DNA from: Tepidibacter hydrothermalis | GTDB taxonomy: Bacteria > Bacillota > Clostridia > Peptostreptococcales > Peptostreptococcaceae | DNA: 64,000 nt | Reading direction: 5' to 3' | Assembly: GCF_029542625.1 (NCBI RefSeq) | Contig: NZ_CP120733.1 | Location: 3,038,001-3,102,000 of the forward strand | Shown here: positions 35,622-44,114 of the stretch, piece by piece | Numbering within the stretch: position 1 is the first letter of the stretch | How the letters are laid out: the number at the start of each line of letters is the position of its first letter | Program-made: the position numbers and the translations under genes | Notes under the pieces: model-generated | Database searches by the model: none | The model's input: only the letters and a program-made list of their open reading frames with translations | Told to the model about the DNA's origin: nothing

Positions 35622-35625
35622 TAAT

Positions 35626-37029
35626 CTATGCTGTTTCTTCTTCGAAGAATTCCTCATCTACATATTCTATTGTAATTCCTAAGTATCCATATACTATAGC
35701 CACTATAGGATTAATTAAATTTAAAAATGCAAATTGCATATAAGCAAATGGATGAACTCCAAGTGTTGTTGACATGTAAGCTCCACATGTATTCCATGGA
35801 ATTAATGCAGAAGTTAAAGTTCCTGAATCCTCAAGTGTTCTAGATAGATTCTTAGGATGTAATCCTCTTTTTCTATATGCATCCTTATACATTCTACCAG
35901 GAACAACTATAGATAAATATTGATCTCCAGTAACTAAGTTAGTAAATATACAAGACAATACAGTAACAAGTATTAACGAACCTGTACCTTTTGCTAATTT
36001 TAATATATTACCAGCCATACACTCAAGCATACCTGTACTTTCTAATATACCACCAAAACTAAGTGCACATAGTATTAATGATACAGTACCCATCATACTA
36101 TCAAGTCCACCTCTACTTAATAGTTGATCTACTACGTCTACTCCAGTATTAGATACGAATCCACTTTGAGCTGCTCCTAAAATTGCTTCAAGACCTGCTC
36201 CTTGGAATATAACTGCAAATATACCTCCTATTATCGTTCCACCTACAAGTCCAGGTATCGCTGGAACCTTAAATATAACAAGTGCTATAACTAAAAGCGG
36301 TGGTACTAATAACATAAGATTTATATTGAACTGACTGTTTAAAGTATTAAGTATCAAATTAATACTCTCAGAATCAACGTCCCCTCCAGCATACTTCATT
36401 CCAAGCACCCCATATATAACAAGCGCTATTAAAAATGAAGGTCCCGTTGTAAATATCATATGTCTTACATGATCAAACAATGTAGCTCCAGCCATTGCAG
36501 GCGCTAAATTAGTTGTATCTGATAAAGGAGACATTTTATCTCCAAAATAAGCACCTGATATTATAGCTCCTGCAATCATAGGTTCTGGCATTCCAAGTCC
36601 CTTACCAACACCAACAAGTGCTATACCAACAGTACCAACAGTTGTCCAAGAAGATCCAGTTGAAAGTGCTACTACTGCACAGATTATAGCAGTTGCAACT
36701 AAGAATACAGATGGTGATAATATCTGAAGTCCATAATATATCATCGTTGGAACCACTCCACTTAATATCCACGTACCTATTATAGTACCTATTATCATAA
36801 GTATTAATATGGCTTGCATTCCCATATTTATACTTTTTAACATTCCACTTTCTATTTCTTTCCAAGTATATCCTATATAAGTTGCCACAAGACCGGCAAT
36901 AGCAGATGCTGCTATTAAAGGTATATGTGGAGATGCTTCAAATTTAAATACCGCTATTACTAAAAATAATACCAATGAAATTATCGGTATAAGTGATACT
37001 CCTAACGTTATACGTTTTTTTTCACTCAT
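35626..37029 (-). CDS. nhaC: Na+/H+ antiporter, NhaC family
   Basis: A 467-residue membrane protein with about eleven hydrophobic segments. Family features include STGSSWTTVGTVGIALVGVG, AGAIISGAYFGDKMSPLSDTTNLAPAMAG and LEDSGTLTSALIPWNTCGAYMSTTLGV. Exchanges sodium for protons, or possibly a dicarboxylate or amino acid as some NhaC relatives do. It sits alone between a 437-base gap and the phosphate transporter. AGGAGG precedes the ATG. Confidence 0.9.
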   Translation of the reverse strand: MSEKKRITLGVSLIPIISLVLFLVIAVFKFEASPHIPLIAASAIAGLVATYIGYTWKEIESGMLKSINMGMQAILILMIIGTIIGTWILSGVVPTMIYYGLQILSPSVFLVATAIICAVVALSTGSSWTTVGTVGIALVGVGKGLGMPEPMIAGAIISGAYFGDKMSPLSDTTNLAPAMAGATLFDHVRHMIFTTGPSFLIALVIYGVLGMKYAGGDVDSESINLILNTLNSQFNINLMLLVPPLLVIALVIFKVPAIPGLVGGTIIGGIFAVIFQGAGLEAILGAAQSGFVSNTGVDVVDQLLSRGGLDSMMGTVSLILCALSFGGILESTGMLECMAGNILKLAKGTGSLILVTVLSCIFTNLVTGDQYLSIVVPGRMYKDAYRKRGLHPKNLSRTLEDSGTLTSALIPWNTCGAYMSTTLGVHPFAYMQFAFLNLINPIVAIVYGYLGITIEYVDEEFFEEETA

Positions 37030-37420
37030 AAAAACCTCCTAGTTTTTCACACAATATTCTGTCTATTAACTTTTCTTTTTTCACTCATTCACATACTATA
37101 AAATAAATGAGACTTGCCAATTAGATTAAAATTATTTGATTGATTACTACAATTCATTTTTATAATATTTTTTAATTTAACACCCTCTTATTATAAGTTT
37201 TTGTATACAATCTTTTCATTTATTATACATGTTTAATAAATTTTTGTCAATAACCGACAACTTTTCTGATTTTTTAAAATTTTCTCTTTCATCTTTCAAT
37301 TCAATGCCATTTTTAACCATTCTTCATTTTTATCACAAATCAATACTTTCATATAATTAAAATTTTCATTTCATTATATAATATGACTCACTCGTACCGT
37401 CTCTGTTGTTATAATTACTA
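37030..37420. other. Intergenic region without visible genes
   Basis: About 390 bases of AT-rich DNA upstream of nhaC. No reading frame, hairpin family or repeat stands out; it probably holds the nhaC promoter. Confidence 0.5.
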
Positions 37421-37467
37421 ATAGATATAAAAAAACTCTCAAAGTTTGAGAGTTTTTTTATATCTAT
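37421..37467 (-). terminator. Intrinsic terminator of the secreted repeat protein gene
   Basis: AAAAACTCTCAAA (37431-37443) pairs with TTTGAGAGTTTTT (37445-37457), with further pairing outwards to ATAGATAT/ATATCTAT. T-run on the minus strand. Confidence 0.85.
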
Positions 37468-38276
37468 TAAAAGTTTTTCATCATTTCCTTATTATTCATC
37501 TTATTTCCTCGTCTATGCCCTTGTCTATTTCCTCTTTGATTATTTTGATGCGCTTCCTTTATTTTATCTGCTGTATCTTGAGATATTACACCAGCCTCTA
37601 CAAGTTCTGTTAAGCCTTCTCCCTTTTGTTTATGGTTCTCAGTAAAATATGCTTTTCTTTCTTCTTGTGTCATATCTTTAATTTTTTCCATTTCTGCTTG
37701 TCTTTCTTCAGCTTTTTCAGCACTGAACTCCATCCACTTATCAGCTTCATCTTGAGTTATTATACCATCTTCTACTAATTTATCTACTCTTTCTTGATGC
37801 TTTTGTTTATTTAAATCCACCCTCATTTCATGAATCTTCTCTTGTATTTCATCCGCTCTTTCTTGAGTTAACGATCCTTGTTCAACTAATTCAGCGAATA
37901 TGCCACCTTTATTTTCCGGCTTATTTTGTTTCATATATTCAAATTTTTCTTGTCTTGTCATGTCTTTAGTAGCCTCTTGCATCTTAGATCTTTTTTGTTC
38001 TTGTAAATCTTTTAATTTATCTGCTTCTTCTTGAGTCATAATGCCTTTCTCTACTAATGTATTCATATCTTTCTTAATGTCACGTTTATTTTGTTTAAAG
38101 TTGCAATCTCTAGAACCCATTCCTTTATTCATTTGACTATTAAAAGACGCCTTACTTGATGTAGGATTTAAATTCTCAAGTTCATTTGCAAAAGCAACTC
38201 CTGCCACAGATGATAATAATGTTCCTCCTATTAAAACTCCACTAAGTAATTTTCTCACTCTTGAATTTGTTTTCAT
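37467..38276 (-). CDS. Secreted protein with four DUF2680-like helical repeats
   Basis: Signal peptide at 1-30 (LLSGVLIGGTLLSSVAGVAFA). The mature part is highly charged and helical, with four repeats of the form LVExGxxTQExADKI at about residues 71-92, 127-150, 164-187 and 221-244, alternating with KDMTRQEKFEYMKQN and KDMTQEERKAYFTEN linkers. The C-terminus is rich in Arg, Asn, Gly and His. Resembles the YckD/DUF2680 group of exported proteins of unknown function. 269 residues. A family-3 leader hairpin lies 30 bases before the start. Confidence 0.75.
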   Translation of the reverse strand: MKTNSRVRKLLSGVLIGGTLLSSVAGVAFANELENLNPTSSKASFNSQMNKGMGSRDCNFKQNKRDIKKDMNTLVEKGIMTQEEADKLKDLQEQKRSKMQEATKDMTRQEKFEYMKQNKPENKGGIFAELVEQGSLTQERADEIQEKIHEMRVDLNKQKHQERVDKLVEDGIITQDEADKWMEFSAEKAEERQAEMEKIKDMTQEERKAYFTENHKQKGEGLTELVEAGVISQDTADKIKEAHQNNQRGNRQGHRRGNKMNNKEMMKNF

Positions 38277-38305
38277 TTTTATTTCTCCTCTCGAATTTAG
38301 GTAAT

Positions 38306-38378
38306 TTATCCAAAAGCTAAAAGTTGTCTATCAATAATTCTAAGATTCATGATAAGAACTTAACAGCTTGTGGATTAA
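38306..38378 (-). promoter_or_regulatory. Palindromic leader element (family 3) before the secreted repeat protein gene
   Basis: TTATCCAAAAGCTAAAAGTT (38306-38325) pairs with AACTTAACAGCTTGTGGATT (from 38357). Same layout as elements at 23138 and 32588. Confidence 0.55.
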
Positions 38379-38439
38379 GTTTCGCTTTATTTCTTACCTT
38401 TATTCTAAAGAAGTTTTGTCACAGTTTTGTTACAATAAT

Positions 38440-38485
38440 ATAAACCTTTTATATATTTTCCATAGAAAATGTATAAAAGGTTTAT
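38440..38485. repeat. 14-bp inverted repeat in the thiE / secreted protein intergenic region
   Basis: ATAAACCTTTTATA (38440-38453) pairs with TATAAAAGGTTTAT (38472-38485). May be part of the promoter region of the secreted protein gene. Confidence 0.45.
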
Positions 38486-38547
38486 AAATGTAAATACTAT
38501 AACTAATCTACTGTGGTATTAATGCATTTTCATTAATTCCTAGATTG

Positions 38548-38581
38548 GCTCCATCAACGACCTCCCCCCTGTTGATGGAGC
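38548..38581 (-). terminator. Hairpin at the end of the thiamine operon
   Basis: GCTCCATCAAC (38548-38558) pairs with GTTGATGGAGC (38571-38581) around a loop with six C. It touches the thiE stop. No U-tract follows on the minus strand, so termination is uncertain. Confidence 0.5.
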
Positions 38582-39195
38582 TATTTTATTTTAGATATCC
38601 ATTTGGTACATTCACTGTTTATATCATCTTTTCCTAGTATAGCAGATATAACTGCATATCCTTGAATGTCGCATTTTTTTATTGGATCTATGTTATCTAG
38701 TTGCAATCCTCCAATAGCTACTATTGGAATATCGACCTGGCTTCTTATATTCTTAAGCGTTTCTATACTCACACTTTTAGCATCAAGCTTTGTAGAAGTG
38801 TTAAACATCGCTCCCACTCCTATATAATCCGCTCCATGCTCCTTAGCTATTTTAGCTTCTTCAACATTAGATACCGATAATCCTACTATCATATCTTTTC
38901 CTACTATAGATTTCACATAAGAAACAGGTATATCACTTTGACCTACATGAACTCCATCGGCATTTGATATTATAGCAATATCAACTCTATCATTTACAAT
39001 AAACATAGCATTATACTTTTTAGTTAACTCTCTTAACTTAATTGCTTTTTCTAAAAACTCAGCTCCAGTTGCATACTTTTCCCTAAGCTGAACAGTTTTA
39101 ACTCCACCTTTTAATGCGTCTTCTATGCATTTATAAAAATCTCTACCTTCTAAGATTTTACTATCTGTAACTATATAAAGACCATACTCCTTCAT
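38581..39195 (-). CDS. thiE: Thiamine phosphate synthase
   Basis: Joins hydroxymethylpyrimidine diphosphate and thiazole phosphate to thiamine phosphate. TIM-barrel motifs QLREKYATG, FIVNDRVDIAIISNADGVHVGQSD, VGLSVSNVEEA, YIGVGAMFNTSTKLDA and VAIGGL are present. 204 residues. Last gene of the thiD-thiM-tenA-thiT-thiE operon, so under the TPP riboswitch. Confidence 0.95.
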   Translation of the reverse strand: MKEYGLYIVTDSKILEGRDFYKCIEDALKGGVKTVQLREKYATGAEFLEKAIKLRELTKKYNAMFIVNDRVDIAIISNADGVHVGQSDIPVSYVKSIVGKDMIVGLSVSNVEEAKIAKEHGADYIGVGAMFNTSTKLDAKSVSIETLKNIRSQVDIPIVAIGGLQLDNIDPIKKCDIQGYAVISAILGKDDINSECTKWISKIK

Positions 39196-39223
39196 ATTGT
39201 ATCCCCTTTTTTATTATATTAAT

Positions 39224-39832
39224 TTAAGATTTGTATGCTTTTACATATCTACTGTTCATAAATTTTTCAATAGGAAGAATAGATACTATAACTGCACATA
39301 ATACACCTTCTACACCTGCACTTGATGCATTATATATGAAAGAATACCACCATACGTTCATGCCCTCAGGTGCATATTGACCGAAATAAACAGCTCCAGA
39401 TATAATATTTATTCCGACACTTACAATCACTGCAAATAAACATCCCGCAAATATTTTAGACTTACTTTCTCGTCCAAATGTACACGCTAGTCCGATTCCC
39501 ATAGTGGATAATATATAGTCTAGTAAAAACTGCGCTGGATGAACTACAAACATTCCGTTTAACATCTTTAACAATCCAAATACAAGTCCTCCAGTTAATC
39601 CAACTGTTCTTCCATACATCATTGAAATTAACATTACAGGTACCATAGAAAATAAACTTATACCTCCACCTTGAGGATATTTGATAAATTGTATAATGTA
39701 GAGTATATAAGATATCCCACTAAAAATTCCTACAGTTATAATACTTCTTAAATCAAGTTTATGTTTTTTCAAATCCCAAACATATAATATTAATAATAAT
39801 ATTGAAATGCCTAAAATAATACTGTTTTTCAT
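39224..39832 (-). CDS. thiT: Thiamine transporter substrate-binding component (ThiT family)
   Basis: Membrane S-component of an energy-coupling factor importer. Six hydrophobic segments in 202 residues, with the ThiT features SIITVGIFSGISYILYIIQFIKYPQGGGISLFSMVPVMLISMMYG (central block) and HPAQFLLDYI, GQYAPEGMNVWWYSFIYNAS near the C-terminus. It must work with ATPase and T-component proteins encoded elsewhere. Sits within the TPP-controlled operon, which fits thiamine uptake. Confidence 0.9.
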   Translation of the reverse strand: MKNSIILGISILLLILYVWDLKKHKLDLRSIITVGIFSGISYILYIIQFIKYPQGGGISLFSMVPVMLISMMYGRTVGLTGGLVFGLLKMLNGMFVVHPAQFLLDYILSTMGIGLACTFGRESKSKIFAGCLFAVIVSVGINIISGAVYFGQYAPEGMNVWWYSFIYNASSAGVEGVLCAVIVSILPIEKFMNSRYVKAYKS

Positions 39833-39841
39833 AATATCCTC

Positions 39842-40504
39842 CTAGTCTAATTCCGTGTATGCCATATTCCAAAATTCTAATTCATAAAGGCTAGATTTTA
39901 TAAATATTTCTTTAATATTTTCTTTCTTTTCATCTGTTATATCAGCACATAAATCATCTATATAATCTATCCATGCCTGCGTAAACTGACAGTATCCATC
40001 TGATGCATATGTATCTATCCATGCTTTATAGTAGTTACCTTCTAAACAATCTGAATATTTATCCTTTAGATACTTGCCTATATAATTATAGCTCCATGTA
40101 CATGGAAGAGTTGTTGCTACTATATCCTCCAAATCTCCAGTTAAAGCTAAAGCCTGCATATAACTTATATACGATGTCGTTACTAAGTTCATATCCATAC
40201 TTTCGATCTCTATTTCTTCTATTCCAAACTTTTTCAAATACTCTATATGAACTGCAGTCTCATCTTCCATAGTACCTTTTATTGACTTATAAAAAAATCT
40301 CATTTCGTCCATAGTTTTAGCTTTTATAACTCCCATACAAAATACCTTAGAATACTCTTTCAAGTATAAATAATCTTGTATTAAATACTTTTCGAACTTT
40401 TCTTTAGGTAAGCTTCCTTCACCTATTTGTTTTACAAATGGATGATCTATATATTTATCCCATATATGTGCTACCTCTTTTAATAGATATTCTGATATTT
40501 TCAT
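39842..40504 (-). CDS. tenA: Thiaminase II / aminopyrimidine aminohydrolase
   Basis: Hydrolyses aminopyrimidine products of thiamine breakdown so that the pyrimidine can be salvaged. All-helical TenA fold with HPFVKQIGEGSLPKEKFEKYLIQDYLYLKEY at the N-terminus and YKAWIDTYASDGYCQFTQAW near the C-terminus, including the conserved cysteine region TLPCTWSY and glutamates. 220 residues. Its ATG overlaps the thiM stop by four bases. Confidence 0.94.
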   Translation of the reverse strand: MKISEYLLKEVAHIWDKYIDHPFVKQIGEGSLPKEKFEKYLIQDYLYLKEYSKVFCMGVIKAKTMDEMRFFYKSIKGTMEDETAVHIEYLKKFGIEEIEIESMDMNLVTTSYISYMQALALTGDLEDIVATTLPCTWSYNYIGKYLKDKYSDCLEGNYYKAWIDTYASDGYCQFTQAWIDYIDDLCADITDEKKENIKEIFIKSSLYELEFWNMAYTELD

Positions 40505-41283
40505 ATAGTCTCAACCTTTCCCAAATCTCGTATTTTTTCTTCAGTAAGCTTGTATATATTGTCAAATAGATTTACCTTGAAAGATCCAATTCCAAGATCA
40601 TCTTTATCTGCTAATTCACCTGACAATGACATACATAAAATTCCCATAACAGCAGCATCCATACTATTATCGCTAACCCCTAAAAAACTTCCTATTAAAC
40701 TATTTATCATACATCCTGTTCCTGTTACACTTTTCAACTTAGGACTTCCATTGTGTATTTTAACAACGTTATCAAAGTCTACTATAACATCTGTTTTTCC
40801 TGTTATTGCCAGTGTAGTCTTTAACGTTTTACTGATTGCTTTTAATTGATCTATATCATCACATTCTTCATGAGAGTCAACACCTTGACCGTTAACAGCT
40901 TGTCCACCTATAAACTTTATTTCGGCCATATTACCTTTGATAACATCGAACTTAACTTCTCCTAAAAGAATTTTTATTATTTCTTGTCTTTTCTTTGATG
41001 CAAATACGCCAACTGGATCTAACACAAGTTTTTTTCCAACTTTATTTGCATATTTAGCAGCCTTTACAAATAAATCTAAATGAGATGAGTTCATAGTTCC
41101 TATGTTTATAACAACTGTACTTGCAATGTTTATAACATCTTCTAACTCTTCGTATGAATAACTCATCAAAGGACTTGCTCCTATTGCTAAAGTCATATTT
41201 GCACAATCGTTTATAGTAACTTCATTAGTGTAATGAACTACTAGTGGGGATGCTTTTCCTACTTTGCTTATTAATTCATACAC
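40501..41283 (-). CDS. thiM: Hydroxyethylthiazole kinase
   Basis: Phosphorylates the salvaged thiazole. Ribokinase-like fold with HYTNEVTINDCANMTLAIGASPLMSYS, VLDPVGVFAS, GNMAEIKFIGG and the anion-hole motif SVTGTGCMINSLIG. 260 residues. GTG start behind AGGAGG, two bases after thiD; the tenA start overlaps its stop. Confidence 0.95.
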   Translation of the reverse strand: MYELISKVGKASPLVVHYTNEVTINDCANMTLAIGASPLMSYSYEELEDVINIASTVVINIGTMNSSHLDLFVKAAKYANKVGKKLVLDPVGVFASKKRQEIIKILLGEVKFDVIKGNMAEIKFIGGQAVNGQGVDSHEECDDIDQLKAISKTLKTTLAITGKTDVIVDFDNVVKIHNGSPKLKSVTGTGCMINSLIGSFLGVSDNSMDAAVMGILCMSLSGELADKDDLGIGSFKVNLFDNIYKLTEEKIRDLGKVETI

Positions 41284-41285
41284 TA

Positions 41286-42104
41286 TTAATTTCCTCCTTT
41301 GTCAAATTCATAGAAATGATGAACAGGGCCGATGCCATGGCCTATATCAAAGCTATTTTCTATAGCCTTTGTTATGTAATTCTTACTATTACCAACAGCT
41401 TCCTTCACATCATATCCATGAGCTAATTGAGTAACTATAGCTGAAGATAGTGTACATCCTGTTCCATGAGTATTTTTTCTATCAAGTCTTTTAGATTCAA
41501 ATAATTCACAAACACCATCACCCATTAATAAATCAACAGCATCACCATCTAAGTGTCCGCCTTTAACTAATACGTACTTAGGTCCAAGCTCTAATAATTT
41601 TTTAGCAGCTTCTTTCATATCTTCTAAGTTTTCAATATGTATACCCGTTATCTCTTCGGCTTCCATTGTATTAGGAGTTATAATATAAGCCATCGGTATT
41701 AAATACTTTATAAGATTTTCTTTAGCTTCTGTTCTTAATAAAGAGTATCCACTCTTTGAAATCATAACAGGGTCTATTACCAAATTATTAACCTCATATT
41801 TACTCAATGTATCTGCTATTTGTTTTATTATGTCTGGACTCGAAACCATTCCTATTTTCAAAGCCTTTGGATGAATATCTTCAAATATAACTTCTATTTG
41901 TTTTTTTATTATTTCTTTGCTAATTTCCTCTACAGCAAATACTCCTCTTGTATTTTGAGCTGTAATTGCAGTTATAACACTCATTCCAAAAGTTTTAAGA
42001 GCACTAAATGTCTTTAAATCCGCTTGAATACCGGCTCCTCCAGATGAATCTGATCCCGCTATTGTAAGTACAGGTACTCTATAATTAGTTTTATTATTAA
42101 TCAA
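41286..42104 (-). CDS. thiD: Hydroxymethylpyrimidine/phosphomethylpyrimidine kinase
   Basis: Phosphorylates hydroxymethylpyrimidine twice. Motifs LTIAGSDSSGGAGIQADLKTF, MSVITAITAQNTRGV, VIDPVMISKSG, ITPNTMEAEEITG and the C-terminal KNTHGTGCTLSSAI are intact. 272 residues. TTG start behind GGGGG. First gene after the TPP riboswitch and its terminator. The operon has salvage and coupling genes but not thiC or thiazole synthesis genes. Confidence 0.95.
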   Translation of the reverse strand: MINNKTNYRVPVLTIAGSDSSGGAGIQADLKTFSALKTFGMSVITAITAQNTRGVFAVEEISKEIIKKQIEVIFEDIHPKALKIGMVSSPDIIKQIADTLSKYEVNNLVIDPVMISKSGYSLLRTEAKENLIKYLIPMAYIITPNTMEAEEITGIHIENLEDMKEAAKKLLELGPKYVLVKGGHLDGDAVDLLMGDGVCELFESKRLDRKNTHGTGCTLSSAIVTQLAHGYDVKEAVGNSKNYITKAIENSFDIGHGIGPVHHFYEFDKGGN

Positions 42105-42164
42105 AAAAAATCCCCCTTTTATAAAAAAACTAGGGGGACCTTATATATAACTACGTGATTTTCC

Positions 42165-42196
42165 AAAAAAAAATTGTATTCATAATGAATACAATT
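42165..42196 (-). terminator. Riboswitch expression-platform terminator before thiD
   Basis: AATTGTATTCAT (42172-42183) pairs with ATGAATACAATT (42185-42196), followed by nine T on the minus strand. It lies between the TPP aptamer and thiD, so thiamine pyrophosphate binding should favour this terminator. Confidence 0.9.
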
Positions 42197-42221
42197 AATA
42201 TATATACTAAAACCATATAAT

Positions 42222-42308
42222 CATTACTTCCCTACGTTGGTACTAACCAAATCAGGTTTAAAGAGTTAACAGACAATTCTATCTCTCAGCCAAAAGGCAC
42301 CCCTAGCT
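42222..42308 (-). ncRNA. TPP riboswitch (THI element)
   Basis: On the minus strand the aptamer reads GCTAGGGGTGCC ... GGCTGAGAGATAG ... ACCTGATTTGG ... ACGTAGGGAAGTAA, which contains the conserved CUGAGA, ACCUGAU and GNAGGGA parts of the THI box. It controls the thiD-thiM-tenA-thiT-thiE operon. Confidence 0.97.
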
Positions 42309-42348
42309 TTTATTAAATTATTTTAGACGCTTTCTAAAGTCTGGTTTA

Positions 42349-42376
42349 ATTATACCTCAAATATATTATTTTGCAA
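42349..42376 (-). promoter_or_regulatory. Sigma-A-type promoter of the thiamine operon
   Basis: TTGCAA (42371-42376) and TATAAT (42349-42354) on the minus strand with a 16-base spacer, about 41 bases before the TPP aptamer. Confidence 0.7.
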
Positions 42377-42381
42377 ATATA

Positions 42382-42819
42382 TTATTTATCTCTACATAAT
42401 TTCTTACATAATCCAGCTTTTTTAGTACAAGTAACTTTGTTCAATCCACAAGAAGGACAAGAAACCTTATCTTGGCTATACTGTATGTTATACTCATTCC
42501 CACAATCCATGCACTTAAACTTGCAATGCTTTGTTGTGTAATGTCCTCCACTTATTCTTATAGCTTTTCCTTGTGTTAATGATATAGCTACTTTTTTACG
42601 AGCACTGTCTATTATGTTTTGAAATGTTTGTCTTGAAACCTGCATTTTCTTTGCACATTCTTCTTGATTTAAGTTTTCAATATCCTTAAGTCTTATAGCT
42701 TCAAGCTCTTCTATCTTTATTTCCACTTCTTCTATATCATATTGTTGTTTTCCAACTGGAATAAAATAATTATTTTCTGGAAAAAATTCTACTGTCCTGG
42801 CTTTTGTAGGTCTTGCCAT
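42382..42819 (-). CDS. DUF134 family HTH regulator with zinc-ribbon C-terminus
   Basis: A 145-residue protein. The N-terminal half matches DUF134 (ARPTKARTVEFFPENNYFIPVGK, then a sigma-70 region-4-like helix-turn-helix LNQEECAKKMQVSRQTFQNIID). The C-terminal half adds a zinc ribbon (CKFKCMDCGNEYN...CPSCG) and a Cys-rich end. DUF134 genes are commonly next to NifX/NBP35-type genes as here; regulation of the cluster is an inference. AGGGAGG before the ATG. Confidence 0.88.
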   Translation of the reverse strand: MARPTKARTVEFFPENNYFIPVGKQQYDIEEVEIKIEELEAIRLKDIENLNQEECAKKMQVSRQTFQNIIDSARKKVAISLTQGKAIRISGGHYTTKHCKFKCMDCGNEYNIQYSQDKVSCPSCGLNKVTCTKKAGLCKKLCRDK

Positions 42820-42904
42820 AGCTATACCTCCCTGTACTGAATAATCTATTTAATTATATCATTACCTATTAATTATTTAAACTATACAGGGATTTTCTAT
42901 AACC

Positions 42905-43261
42905 TTATCCGTTACAGTTTCCCTCATGTGCATGCTCTGTACATACACTATTAGTTGACTTTAAGTTACCACTTATATAACTTTCTACTGATTTATCAGC
43001 AAGACCACTTGCACCAACTACAACTTCTATATCATTTTCTCTAAATAAATCTTGAGCTGTACCTCCCATACCTCCAGCTATTATAACATCTACATTTTGT
43101 TCCTTTAAAAATACTGGTAAGTATCCTGGTTTATGTCCTGGATTTTGTATAAACTCATTTTTTAATATCTTGCTATCTGCTACATCGTATACACTAAATC
43201 CCTCACAGTGTCCAAAGTGTCCACTAACCATTTTATTATCACTTGCAACTGCTATTCTCAT
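42905..43261 (-). CDS. NifX/NifB-type iron-molybdenum cofactor-binding family protein
   Basis: A 118-residue single-domain protein of the dinitrogenase iron-molybdenum cofactor family: MRIAVASDNKMVSGHFGHCEGFSVYDV and DVIIAGGMGGTAQDLFRENDIEVVVGA. The C-terminus CTEHAHEGNCNG adds Cys and His, possible metal ligands. No nitrogenase genes are near, so it probably works in iron-sulphur handling with the adjacent ATPases. Last gene of the Mrp cluster. Confidence 0.9.
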   Translation of the reverse strand: MRIAVASDNKMVSGHFGHCEGFSVYDVADSKILKNEFIQNPGHKPGYLPVFLKEQNVDVIIAGGMGGTAQDLFRENDIEVVVGASGLADKSVESYISGNLKSTNSVCTEHAHEGNCNG

Positions 43262-43262
43262 C

Positions 43263-44114
43263 TTAAATACCTCCTAATTTTTTTATATCATTCCACATGT
43301 TTTGTATAGCTTCATTTGCTTTACTATTCTTATACAGTGTTATTGGTTTTAACTCATTTATAGATTTAACTACAGTTTCATCATATGGAATTTCTCCAAC
43401 CAATTTCATATTCTTAGCCTTTATAAATTCTTGTATATTAAAACTCATTTCTTCATTTATATCGTATTTATTTATGCAAACCATAGTGAGTATCCCAAAG
43501 TGCTCACATAAGGAAACCACTCTTTTTAAATCTTCTAATCCTGATTTTGTAGGCTCTGTAACAATTAAAGCCATATCTGCTCCTGTAATTGAAGATATTA
43601 CAGCACATCCTATACCTGGAGATCCATCTATTATAACCAAATCCTTATTTTGATTAAACTTTTTCGCATTCTTCCTAATATCTGAAATAAGTAGTCCTGA
43701 CCCATCACTTCCTATTTCCATTTCAGCTCTTGATATTATTCCATTATCCAGCTTTGTTATAAATGTTTGAGCAGTTTTTTCTTCTTCTAGTTTTATGGAA
43801 TTATGCTCACATACATGTGTGCAAGCCCCACATCCTTCACATAAAAATTTATCTATATTAAAGTCTTTTATAGCATCAAATCTACATACCTCTTCACACT
43901 TTGAGCACTCTACACAAGAAGATCTATCTATAGTGGCTTTTTTCCCCTTAAAAAAATCTTTCTTTTCGATATCTTCTCCATTGTAATAAAGATATAGATT
44001 AGGTGCATCCACATCGCAATCTACCCTAACTACTTTTTCATTTAATTCGCATAGCGCAGTTGCAATTGTAGTCTTTCCTGTTCCACCTTTACCACTTAGT
44101 ACAACTAATTCCAT
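43263..44114 (-). CDS. MinD/ParA-like P-loop ATPase with two ferredoxin clusters
   Basis: P-loop GKGGTGKTT at residues 8-16 (deviant Walker A of the MinD/Mrp class), an inserted two-cluster ferredoxin segment CVECSKCEEVCRFDAI and CEGCGACTHVCEHNSI at about 67-115, then the rest of the ATPase domain with IDGSPGIGCAVISSI. 283 residues. Paralogue of the next gene upstream (same architecture). The ATG overlaps the upstream gene by ten bases. Likely an iron-sulphur cluster carrier or redox ATPase; the partner is unknown. Confidence 0.9.
   Translation of the reverse strand: MELVVLSGKGGTGKTTIATALCELNEKVVRVDCDVDAPNLYLYYNGEDIEKKDFFKGKKATIDRSSCVECSKCEEVCRFDAIKDFNIDKFLCEGCGACTHVCEHNSIKLEEEKTAQTFITKLDNGIISRAEMEIGSDGSGLLISDIRKNAKKFNQNKDLVIIDGSPGIGCAVISSITGADMALIVTEPTKSGLEDLKRVVSLCEHFGILTMVCINKYDINEEMSFNIQEFIKAKNMKLVGEIPYDETVVKSINELKPITLYKNSKANEAIQNMWNDIKKLGGI

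Noticed and set aside
38548-38581. Second riboswitch at the thiamine operon end
   Set aside because: It is a short hairpin with a C-rich loop at the thiE stop, lacking any aptamer consensus.
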